A stretch of DNA of 14,784 nucleotides from Mageeibacillus sp. UBA4314 (GTDB lineage: Bacteria > Bacillota > Clostridia > Saccharofermentanales > Saccharofermentanaceae): positions 1 to 14,784 of the forward strand of contig DGUI01000053.1 of the NCBI GenBank assembly GCA_002394605.1, written 5' to 3'. A program made the translations under genes and the position numbers. The notes below the pieces were generated by a model. The model saw only the letters and a program-made list of their open reading frames with translations. It had not been told where the DNA came from and did not search any database. Below are positions 7,542 to 12,600 of this stretch, piece after piece. Positions within the stretch are counted from its first letter, which is position 1, and each line of letters opens with the position of its first letter.

Positions 7542-8258
7542 TCAGCTCATCTCCAGCATCTTCTCATAATATCCCGGATCAACTGACATAATAAGGATCA
7601 TGACACCTGTTGCAAGATCTATGAATGCATGTCCCACCATGACCGGCAGCGGATCCCTCTTCCTGTGATAATACGCGCACAGTATCAATGTCAGCGGCAG
7701 GAATGACAGGAACCTGTAGAGCATGTACTTCGCGTCCCACAATACCGGAATGAAGCAGTGCTGCAGCGCAAAGAATACCGCAGGCACGATGACTGCAAGA
7801 TATTTGTTCCTGATCTGACCAACACCTGCTCCCAGATACAACCCATCTTCTGCAAATGCCGTTGTCACAGGCAGCAATATGAGATTGATGAATGCAAGAT
7901 ATTTGTTTACCGGTTCGCACATCATCGGTGCCATGTACGGGAAGATACCGTAGCAGATGAATCCCGCCACATACATGAACCCCATGCCGATGGAGAGTAT
8001 CACGACTGTCATGATAACGATCTGCCTGATCTTCGTCTTCCCTTTTTTGTAGTTGATGAGTTCGGCAAAAGTCATGTTATTAGCTCTTGCCGTCAGTATG
8101 AGGATTGCGATCGTTATCAGGTTAGCGGCAGTCGCAACGATCGACCACCAGTTGCTTATGTCACTCACGCTGCTTTTTGTTATTGCCGCTCCGGCGGTGA
8201 AGATCAGTATGAACATGATCGAACGCACCGGCAGCAGGCATGGAAATATCTTTCTCAT
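7542..8258 (-). CDS. CPBP family intramembrane metalloprotease-like protein
   Basis: A 238-residue polytopic membrane protein of the CPBP (CAAX protease/bacteriocin-processing, Abi) family. Motifs: AEDGLYLG at 136-143, in the place of the canonical EExxxR motif but with Glu-Asp (137-138) and no Arg; FFALQH with H167; and GHAFID with H210 and D214. Family members cleave within the membrane or act in bacteriocin self-immunity, but the altered first motif makes protease activity uncertain. The ATG at 8258 has AGGAGA six bases upstream. A GTG at 8264, overlapping the TetR stop by four bases, is possible but too close to that site. It is second in an operon with the TetR gene and probably controlled by it. 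Confidence 0.85.
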   Translation of the reverse strand: MRKIFPCLLPVRSIMFILIFTAGAAITKSSVSDISNWWSIVATAANLITIAILILTARANNMTFAELINYKKGKTKIRQIVIMTVVILSIGMGFMYVAGFICYGIFPYMAPMMCEPVNKYLAFINLILLPVTTAFAEDGLYLGAGVGQIRNKYLAVIVPAVFFALQHCFIPVLWDAKYMLYRFLSFLPLTLILCAYYHRKRDPLPVMVGHAFIDLATGVMILIMSVDPGYYEKMLEMS

Positions 8259-8260
8259 CT

Positions 8261-8830
8261 TCACTCTCCTCCCGCGATCTTAACGAACCCTTCGGACGCT
8301 CTCATGACCATGGCCATAAGAGACTTCTCCGATGCCTTGAAAACGCCCGTGGCGACCATTGTTGCCAGCCCGTGCGAATATATCACCGTATCCTTAATGC
8401 ACCTTGCAGCCTGTTCTTCCGTAAGCCCGGTCTGCTCTGCGATGCCCCTGATCATCGCCTTCTGCTGTCTGCCCGTTGTCAGGTCCTTAAGGCTATAAGG
8501 CTTGCTGACCGGGGTCTGTCCAAGGTACAGGAACTTGAAGAGATTAGGTTCCCTTACTGCCATCCTGATATAAGATCTTCCCATCGCCTCGAAGATACCT
8601 GAAGGATCTGATGCCTGCCTGATGCTCCTGCCTGCATATTCCCGTGCATATCCATAGAGCTCTGTCCTGAACCCTTCCATATTCTCGAAATGCCATACGA
8701 TCGGCTGTGTCGAACATCCTATCTCAGCTGCCAGGGTCTTAACGTTTACGGACTGATATCCGTCCCTTATGACCATAGTCAATGCTGATCCAAGGATCAT
8801 GTCCTTTGTTATGGTTGTTTTGCGTGCCAT
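8261..8830 (-). CDS. TetR family transcriptional repressor
   Basis: A 189-residue DNA-binding regulator. The N-terminal HTH covers about 10-55 (VNVKTLAAEIGCSTQPIVWHF), the standard TetR layout. The C-terminal ligand region includes IYSHGLATMVATG (150-162), resembling the WHG-type TetR C-terminal domain. The start at 8830 has AAGGAG at a spacing of eight. A perfect AT-rich palindrome (8848-8871) lies just upstream in the promoter, so autoregulation is likely. The CPBP gene follows after two bases, and the divergent membrane/zinc-ribbon genes share the 116-bp control region. The effector cannot be deduced. Confidence 0.95.
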   Translation of the reverse strand: MARKTTITKDMILGSALTMVIRDGYQSVNVKTLAAEIGCSTQPIVWHFENMEGFRTELYGYAREYAGRSIRQASDPSGIFEAMGRSYIRMAVREPNLFKFLYLGQTPVSKPYSLKDLTTGRQQKAMIRGIAEQTGLTEEQAARCIKDTVIYSHGLATMVATGVFKASEKSLMAMVMRASEGFVKIAGGE

Positions 8831-8847
8831 CAGGTAATCTCCTTCAG

Positions 8848-8871
8848 ATTATATAAATGTGTTTATATAAT
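8848..8871. promoter_or_regulatory. TetR-type operator, 10-bp perfect inverted repeat
   Basis: Arms ATTATATAAA (8848-8857) and TTTATATAAT (8862-8871) around TGTG. The left arm contains the minus-strand TATAAT of the TetR gene, so binding would block that promoter. A further half-site, ATTATAT (8881-8887), pairs with 8865-8871, suggesting a second overlapping dyad. The sequence is very AT-rich, which lowers its specificity. Confidence 0.65.
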
Positions 8872-8915
8872 TATCGTTATATTATATGCATGATGGCGGA
8901 GATTGTAAAGTGATG

Positions 8916-8921
8916 TATAAT
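8916..8921 (+). promoter_or_regulatory. Putative -10 box of the membrane/zinc-ribbon gene pair
   Basis: A perfect TATAAT 26 bases before the ATG at 8947, with GAGGAGGG in between at 8932-8939. No good -35 box is seen. Its centre lies about 59 bp from the TetR palindrome, so control by TetR is possible but not shown. Confidence 0.4.
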
Positions 8922-8946
8922 CAATTACTGTGAGGAGGGATGGATC

Positions 8947-9498
8947 ATGTATCTTAACCATGGGAAGATAGTAGCTTCGAAGGCAGTAAACGGATTTATC
9001 ATCGGCGGGTGCGGTCTGATGACATTTATCAATATCCTGTTCATGAGCGCTCCTTTCAGCAACAGGCTCGGAATGAACCGCGTGGCAGCACTGATGATCT
9101 TTGCATTCTTTCTCATGATCGCTTCGGGATGTGCTGCGGTCATCTTCTGGCGCATCATGGCGTTGAGGAGAGTATCCAGATGCCGCATCTATAACTCCCT
9201 ACTGGAGGAAGATCACGACGGCATCATCACCTACGACAGCATCGCGTCAATGACAGGCTTCAAAGTCCCTAACGTTATCAAAGACCTTGTGTGGTTCATA
9301 GATCACGGATACATGGTAAATGTCACCCTGGGAAGGGAAGCTTGTAGGGTGGATCTCCTGTTAGGCGAGACGGAATTTGTCACGGTATCCTGCCCTTCCT
9401 GCGGCGCTGTAGTCAACATCCGCAAAGGCGGCGGGGGCAGATGTCACCACTGCGGAACATTTATGAGACTGGCGGAGGATCAGAATGTACAAAAATAA
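8947..9498 (+). CDS. Uncharacterised membrane protein with winged-helix-like segment and C-terminal zinc ribbon (copy A)
   Basis: A 183-residue protein I do not recognise as a named family. Two membrane helices lie at about 12-34 and 46-70. A cytoplasmic segment (about 80-140) reads DGIITYDSIASMTGF...IKDLVWFIDHGYMVNV, resembling a small winged-helix or PCI-like fold. The C-terminal zinc ribbon has C149xxC152 and C166xxC169. SD GGAGGG lies about seven bases before the ATG. The gene overlaps the next one, a paralogue with the same layout, by 14 bases, so the two products are probably made together and may form a complex. It diverges from the TetR-CPBP pair. A membrane-tethered regulator or scaffold is possible; no enzymatic motif is seen. 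Confidence 0.85.
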   Translation: MYLNHGKIVASKAVNGFIIGGCGLMTFINILFMSAPFSNRLGMNRVAALMIFAFFLMIASGCAAVIFWRIMALRRVSRCRIYNSLLEEDHDGIITYDSIASMTGFKVPNVIKDLVWFIDHGYMVNVTLGREACRVDLLLGETEFVTVSCPSCGAVVNIRKGGGGRCHHCGTFMRLAEDQNVQK

Positions 9499-10063
9499 CA
9501 CTAAGATATACATAACCCTTGGTATATGGTCTGCTGTCATGGTCCCTGCAGTGCTTGGAGCCGTTGTGTCTCTCGGGGTTACTTTCGACGGGGGACCGTT
9601 CGACGATCCGGTCCCCATGATCACCATGTTCCTGTCCATCGCAGCGATAAGCATATTCCTGATCGTAATGTACTTCGTCAAGTTCGGTCAGATCGGAATG
9701 GCCATCAGGCTGGACAAGCTCTTCATGGCGGATGAGGATGGTTATGTTCCGGCAGCGGAGCTGGCCAAGGAGACGGGAACGCCTGAATATAAGCTCATCC
9801 GGAAGGCTCAGTATCTTATCAGGAAAGGGTTCCTGATCAACGTTAATTACAATGCGGCTGACAAGGCTTTTCTGCTGTCGGATAAGATCGGGAAGCCTTC
9901 AATGCAGACGGCAGGGATCCCTGAGAACAGACCGTTTCTCGGCGTTTACTGTCCCGGGTGTGCAGCGAGCCTGAAGATAAGAGCAAATACAAGAGGCAAC
10001 TGTCCCTACTGCGGAAGGGAGATCATCGCCCCTCCGTATAATGATAAGGGAACTTTACGGTAA
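9485..10063 (+). CDS. Uncharacterised membrane protein with winged-helix-like segment and C-terminal zinc ribbon (copy B)
   Basis: A 192-residue paralogue of the preceding gene product. Two membrane helices lie at about 8-31 and 44-66. The middle region (about 77-133) reads DEDGYVPAAELAKETG...IRKAQYLIRKGFLINV and lines up with copy A. The C-terminal zinc ribbon has C156xxC159 and C173xxC176. GGAGG at 9474-9478 is six bases from the ATG, and the start lies 14 bases inside copy A in another frame, indicating translational coupling. Sequences have diverged strongly while layout and zinc ligands are kept, pointing to an old duplication and a heteromeric pair. Function is unknown. Confidence 0.85.
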   Translation: MYKNNTKIYITLGIWSAVMVPAVLGAVVSLGVTFDGGPFDDPVPMITMFLSIAAISIFLIVMYFVKFGQIGMAIRLDKLFMADEDGYVPAAELAKETGTPEYKLIRKAQYLIRKGFLINVNYNAADKAFLLSDKIGKPSMQTAGIPENRPFLGVYCPGCAASLKIRANTRGNCPYCGREIIAPPYNDKGTLR

Positions 10064-10094
10064 TCCGGAAAATACATCCAAAGAACGCCTTACT

Positions 10095-10113
10095 GTGACG
10101 CCGCAGGCGTCAC
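10095..10113. other. Hairpin between convergent genes
   Basis: GTGACGCC/GGCGTCAC, a perfect 8-bp stem with loop GCA, between the stops of zinc-ribbon copy B and the TRIC-type gene. Neither strand has a T-run after it, so it is not a standard intrinsic terminator. It may still end transcripts from either side or protect their 3' ends. Confidence 0.5.
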
Positions 10114-10132
10114 TATTGGGTGTCAATCTGCT

Positions 10133-10753
10133 TCAAGCCTTCGGCAATTCCCATCTGAATCGTGCTGCAAGGAGCCTTAATATAACCGTGATCGAAGCCC
10201 CTGCGATCATCGAGATAACGGATCCCAGATACTGCCACGCCAGCGCGCACACAAGGGCGCCGATAATGGACGCACACGCATAGAAGTGCTTAACGAAGAT
10301 ATACGGAGTATTCCCGGCGAACGTATCCCTCATCAGTCCCCCTCCGACACCGGTCAGCACACCGACGAAAGTAATGAGGAAGATATTCACTTCAGCAGTC
10401 GAAGAATATGCCGCCTGAACACCTGCAACCGTAAAGAGTCCGAGTCCGATCGAATCCATGATAAGGAGCAGGGAATCGTAGATCCTTCCTGTCTTTGCGA
10501 GGAGTCTCCTGACCGATGGGATGAACATGATTATGCTGACGAGCACGGCCGTCCCTGCGAACGCCGGGTTCTTGAACGCATCAGGCGGAGTGATGTTGAG
10601 GATGAGGTCTCTCAATATCCCCCCTCCCACGGCGGTCGTAAGTCCAAGCACACAGACACCGAAGATGTCCATCTTCTTCTGTATGCCGACCAGCGCCCCG
10701 GACACCGCGAAAGCGATCGTCCCGATGATCTCCAATATAAACAGGATAAGCAT
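10133..10753 (-). CDS. TRIC/UPF0126 family membrane protein (putative cation channel)
   Basis: A 206-residue integral membrane protein with the internal duplication of UPF0126/TRIC: GGGILRD at 43-49 and GGGLMRD at 137-143, each in a three-helix repeat, with a seventh helix at the end. Prokaryotic TRIC relatives form homotrimeric monovalent-cation channels; some UPF0126 members have other suggested roles, so transport is an inference. The start at 10753 is chosen because GAGGA lies five bases upstream and the length matches the family. The ATG at 10786 overlaps the TATAAT at 10785-10790, so the longer forms are unlikely. It is convergent with the zinc-ribbon pair and divergent from the metal-type operon at 10900. 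Confidence 0.93.
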   Translation of the reverse strand: MLILFILEIIGTIAFAVSGALVGIQKKMDIFGVCVLGLTTAVGGGILRDLILNITPPDAFKNPAFAGTAVLVSIIMFIPSVRRLLAKTGRIYDSLLLIMDSIGLGLFTVAGVQAAYSSTAEVNIFLITFVGVLTGVGGGLMRDTFAGNTPYIFVKHFYACASIIGALVCALAWQYLGSVISMIAGASITVILRLLAARFRWELPKA

Positions 10754-10784
10754 TTCGTTCCTCGTAACTCTGAATAATATGAAC

Positions 10785-10790
10785 ATTATA
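10785..10790 (-). promoter_or_regulatory. Promoter -10 box of the TRIC-type gene
   Basis: A perfect TATAAT on the minus strand, placing the start of transcription near 10778, about 25 bases before the chosen ATG. No clear -35 box is seen. It decides against the upstream ATG at 10786. Confidence 0.45.
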
Positions 10791-10821
10791 TCGTTTTTTG
10801 ACCCATAAATCTTTTCCAATA

Positions 10822-10850
10822 TTGAAAAGAACGGGACATGGTGATAAAAT
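10822..10850 (+). promoter_or_regulatory. Promoter of the four-helix membrane protein/HMA/methyltransferase cluster
   Basis: TTGAAA (10822-10827), a 17-bp spacer and TAAAAT (10845-10850), the best-formed promoter in the window. The predicted start is near 10857, the first base of operator S3. The -35 box lies within a second imperfect palindrome with arms TCTTTTC (10810-10816) and GAAAAGA (10824-10830). Confidence 0.7.
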
Positions 10851-10856
10851 CTCCTC

Positions 10857-10874
10857 TGTTAGTCAAGGCTAACA
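10857..10874. promoter_or_regulatory. Operator S3: GTTAG-N6-CTAAC palindrome at the start site
   Basis: Arms TGTTAG and CTAACA around TCAAGG. It spans about +1 to +18 of the promoter at 10822-10850, a position expected for repression. The centre shares the C..G pattern of S1 and S4. Confidence 0.7.
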
Positions 10875-10899
10875 ACAATCTGGGAGGAGGAAAACGCAT

Positions 10900-11391
10900 T
10901 TGATCCTGACATTGATACTTTCTGCAATAACCATGGCCGGGCTTTTTCTCATGCTCTGGTCAGGCGTTGCATTTATCCAGGACAAGCGCTTCTTCTCCTC
11001 TGCCCACAAAGATATCCTGGCAATCATCACACCTAAGCCGGAACGATTCAAAGGACAGCATGTAACAGGCTTCGTCCTTGCATTCGTTGCGGTCGCGATG
11101 AATGTCGGAGCGGTAATCGCAGGTGCGTGGGACGGCATCAATAACGGCTTTGGATTCTGGCAGTTCTTTCTGAGGTTCGGTCTGATGGTGATACTGCTCA
11201 AGGCGTATGATGTCATCTTTTTCGATTGGGTCCTGCTGTGCAACTCAGGATTCTTTCCCCGTTACTACCCTGAGACAAGGGCTGTGATCGGGCGCCACAT
11301 GTTCGGATATAATAAGGTGTCCCATGTGATCCATACCCTTGTATATCTTGCGGGTGCGGCATTGCTGTCATTCATTCTCAAGAGGGGCTAG
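10900..11391 (+). CDS. Uncharacterised four-helix membrane protein under metal-type operator
   Basis: A 163-residue protein that I recall only as an unnamed conserved clostridial type. Membrane helices lie at about 2-24, 54-76, 88-114 and 141-160. Conserved-looking features are KAYDVIFFDWVLLC (101-114), FFPRYYPET (118-126) and several His (H54, H133, H142, H145), which could bind metal; this is a guess. It starts with TTG, with GGAGGAGG nine bases upstream. It is the first gene after a strong promoter carrying operator S3 and is followed by the HMA protein, so a role in metal handling or its stress response is likely by context only. No catalytic motif is recognised. Confidence 0.85.
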   Translation: MILTLILSAITMAGLFLMLWSGVAFIQDKRFFSSAHKDILAIITPKPERFKGQHVTGFVLAFVAVAMNVGAVIAGAWDGINNGFGFWQFFLRFGLMVILLKAYDVIFFDWVLLCNSGFFPRYYPETRAVIGRHMFGYNKVSHVIHTLVYLAGAALLSFILKRG

Positions 11392-11417
11392 ATGACGGAT
11401 AAAAATTTTGAGCGCGA

Positions 11418-11435
11418 TGTTGGTCTTGGCTAACA
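11418..11435. promoter_or_regulatory. Operator S4: near-perfect GTTAG-N6-CTAAC palindrome before the HMA gene
   Basis: Arms TGTTGG and CTAACA around TCTTGG, one mismatch from the S1/S3 pattern. It ends at the AAGGAGG ribosome binding site of the HMA gene. No firm promoter is seen just upstream, so the site may act on a weak internal promoter or as a roadblock on read-through from 10857. Confidence 0.55.
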
Positions 11436-11446
11436 AGGAGGAAACT

Positions 11447-11821
11447 ATGGGAAGTGTGATAATTTACGCAGTCTTGATACTGGTAATAGGCCTGGCGGTC
11501 TACGGGACGGTCAGAAGGATCCGTCACGGCTCATCTTGCTGCGGCGAACATGACCCTGCCCCAAAAAAGGTACGGGTTGCCGACAGGAACAAAAAGAATT
11601 ACCCGTATGTATACGAATTGAGCGTTGACGGCATGCACTGCGCCAACTGTGCAAGGCGCGTTGAGAACGGGTTTAACAGGCAGGACGGGATGTGGGCCAC
11701 AGCTGATATCGGTCGTAAGACCGTAGAGCTCATATGCAAGAGTCCTGCAGATGAGGATACCTGCAGAAAGATCATCTCCGCTGCAGGATACACAATGCTT
11801 CGAATTAGATCAATAACATAA
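11447..11821 (+). CDS. Membrane-anchored HMA-domain protein with N-terminal Cys-Cys (FeoB-associated-like)
   Basis: A 124-residue protein with one N-terminal membrane helix (about 3-22), a basic stretch, a vicinal pair C31-C32 and a C-terminal heavy-metal-associated domain (about 53-120) with GMHCANC, metal ligands C65 and C68. HMA domains bind Cu+, Zn2+ or similar soft metals for transfer to partners. The N-terminal part resembles the small Cys-containing membrane proteins found beside FeoB in clostridia. The start at 11447 is preceded by AAGGAGG at a spacing of five; an upstream ATG at 11408 would run through operator S4 and is rejected. It lies 55 bases after the four-helix membrane protein gene and 36 before the methyltransferase. 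It probably captures or passes on metal at the inner face of the membrane; the metal is unknown. Confidence 0.9.
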   Translation: MGSVIIYAVLILVIGLAVYGTVRRIRHGSSCCGEHDPAPKKVRVADRNKKNYPYVYELSVDGMHCANCARRVENGFNRQDGMWATADIGRKTVELICKSPADEDTCRKIISAAGYTMLRIRSIT

Positions 11822-11857
11822 GGCAAAGAGGAGTTATGTGGGAGATAGTAAAGTAAA

Positions 11858-12502
11858 ATGACTGACAAGGAATACAAAGAACTGTCCATTGCCGAATTCT
11901 CCAAGGCGGCAAAGGTTTACGAGACAGACCGGGCGGGCGTGTATAAGATGTGCAGGAAAGATTATCCTGATGTACTCGCGGAACTCGAGAAGGAAGAGTT
12001 CACGAGCCTTCTTGACTGCGGATGCGGAACAGCGCCGATGCTCACTCTGCTCAAAGAGAAGTACCCTGACAAGAGATACACAGGGATAGACTTAACGCCA
12101 AAGATGATCGAGGTCGCAAGATCCAAGAACATGCCGGATGTGGAACTGGTCGTGGGGGATTGTGAGAACCTCCCTTTCGATGAGGGTTCTTTTGACGTGG
12201 TGATCTGCTGCCAGAGCTTTCATCACTACCCTAACGTGCAGGATTTCTTTGACAGCGTGTACCGTGTGCTCAGGCCGGGCGGAAGGCTCATACTGAGGGA
12301 CATGACGGCAAACTCGGCTGCGGCACGGTGGTTTATGAACAAGATCGAAATGCCGATCATAAATCTGTCCGGCCACGGTGATGTCCATGTATACGGCAGG
12401 GATGAGGTAAATGACCTGTGTAATAACGCGGGCCTCAAGATGGAGCTTTTCGAGAAGAGGGGGTTCCTCCGCCTGCACTGTGTAGCAAGGAAAATGCGTT
12501 AG
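11858..12502 (+). CDS. Class I SAM-dependent methyltransferase (UbiE/Methyltransf_11-like)
   Basis: A 214-residue cytoplasmic enzyme with the Rossmann methyltransferase core: motif I LLDCGCGTAP (51-60), motif II GIDLTPKMIEVA with the acidic D78, GDCENLPF (99-106), DVVICCQSFHHY (114-125) and VLRPGGRLILRD (136-147). The C-terminal part carries the HGDVHVY region seen in close clostridial homologues. The substrate is unknown; it lacks the paired cysteines expected of arsenite methyltransferase. The ATG at 11858 has only a distant GGAG (13 bases away), but a six-codon reading frame with TAA at 11854-11856 ends one base before it, and an in-frame stop at 11849 blocks a longer form. It is third in the S3/S4 cluster, so it is probably expressed with the metal genes. 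Confidence 0.92.
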   Translation: MTDKEYKELSIAEFSKAAKVYETDRAGVYKMCRKDYPDVLAELEKEEFTSLLDCGCGTAPMLTLLKEKYPDKRYTGIDLTPKMIEVARSKNMPDVELVVGDCENLPFDEGSFDVVICCQSFHHYPNVQDFFDSVYRVLRPGGRLILRDMTANSAAARWFMNKIEMPIINLSGHGDVHVYGRDEVNDLCNNAGLKMELFEKRGFLRLHCVARKMR

Positions 12503-12587
12503 AACGGGGCAATATCAATATACGCTTGCCGCAGAGACTTATCCTGACATTATCCTGTTAGGCGTGGTACAAATAAAACAAAAGTAA

Positions 12588-12593
12588 TATAAT
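12588..12593 (+). promoter_or_regulatory. -10 box of ktrB, possibly leaderless
   Basis: A perfect TATAAT seven bases before the ktrB ATG. Its predicted start of transcription falls at or next to that ATG, and no ribosome binding site lies between. The -35 match is poor. Two TTATCCTG direct repeats lie upstream at 12539-12546 and 12550-12557. Confidence 0.5.
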
Positions 12594-12600
12594 TAACACC

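Noticed and set aside
7758..8498. A 246-residue open frame on the plus strand across the CPBP and TetR genes
   Set aside because: Low-complexity, His/Asp/Arg-rich translation without any domain; the opposite strand encodes two well-supported proteins.
10095..10113. Intrinsic terminator
   Set aside because: The stem is strong but no T-run follows on either strand; listed only as a hairpin.
10286..10777. A 163-residue open frame on the plus strand opposite the TRIC-type gene
   Set aside because: Charged, composition-driven translation opposite a membrane protein with clear GGGxxRD repeats.
11408..11446. ATG 11408 as start of the HMA gene
   Set aside because: The extra 13 residues would run through operator S4 and the AAGGAGG site, and the membrane anchor starts properly at 11447.
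11858..12502. Arsenite methyltransferase
   Set aside because: The Rossmann motifs fit a general UbiE-like enzyme, and the conserved cysteines of ArsM are not evident.
12503..12600. c-di-AMP (ydaO-type) riboswitch before ktrB
   Set aside because: Such riboswitches are common before K+ genes, but the gap is only 98 bases and the TATAAT lies seven bases before the ATG, leaving no room for an aptamer.
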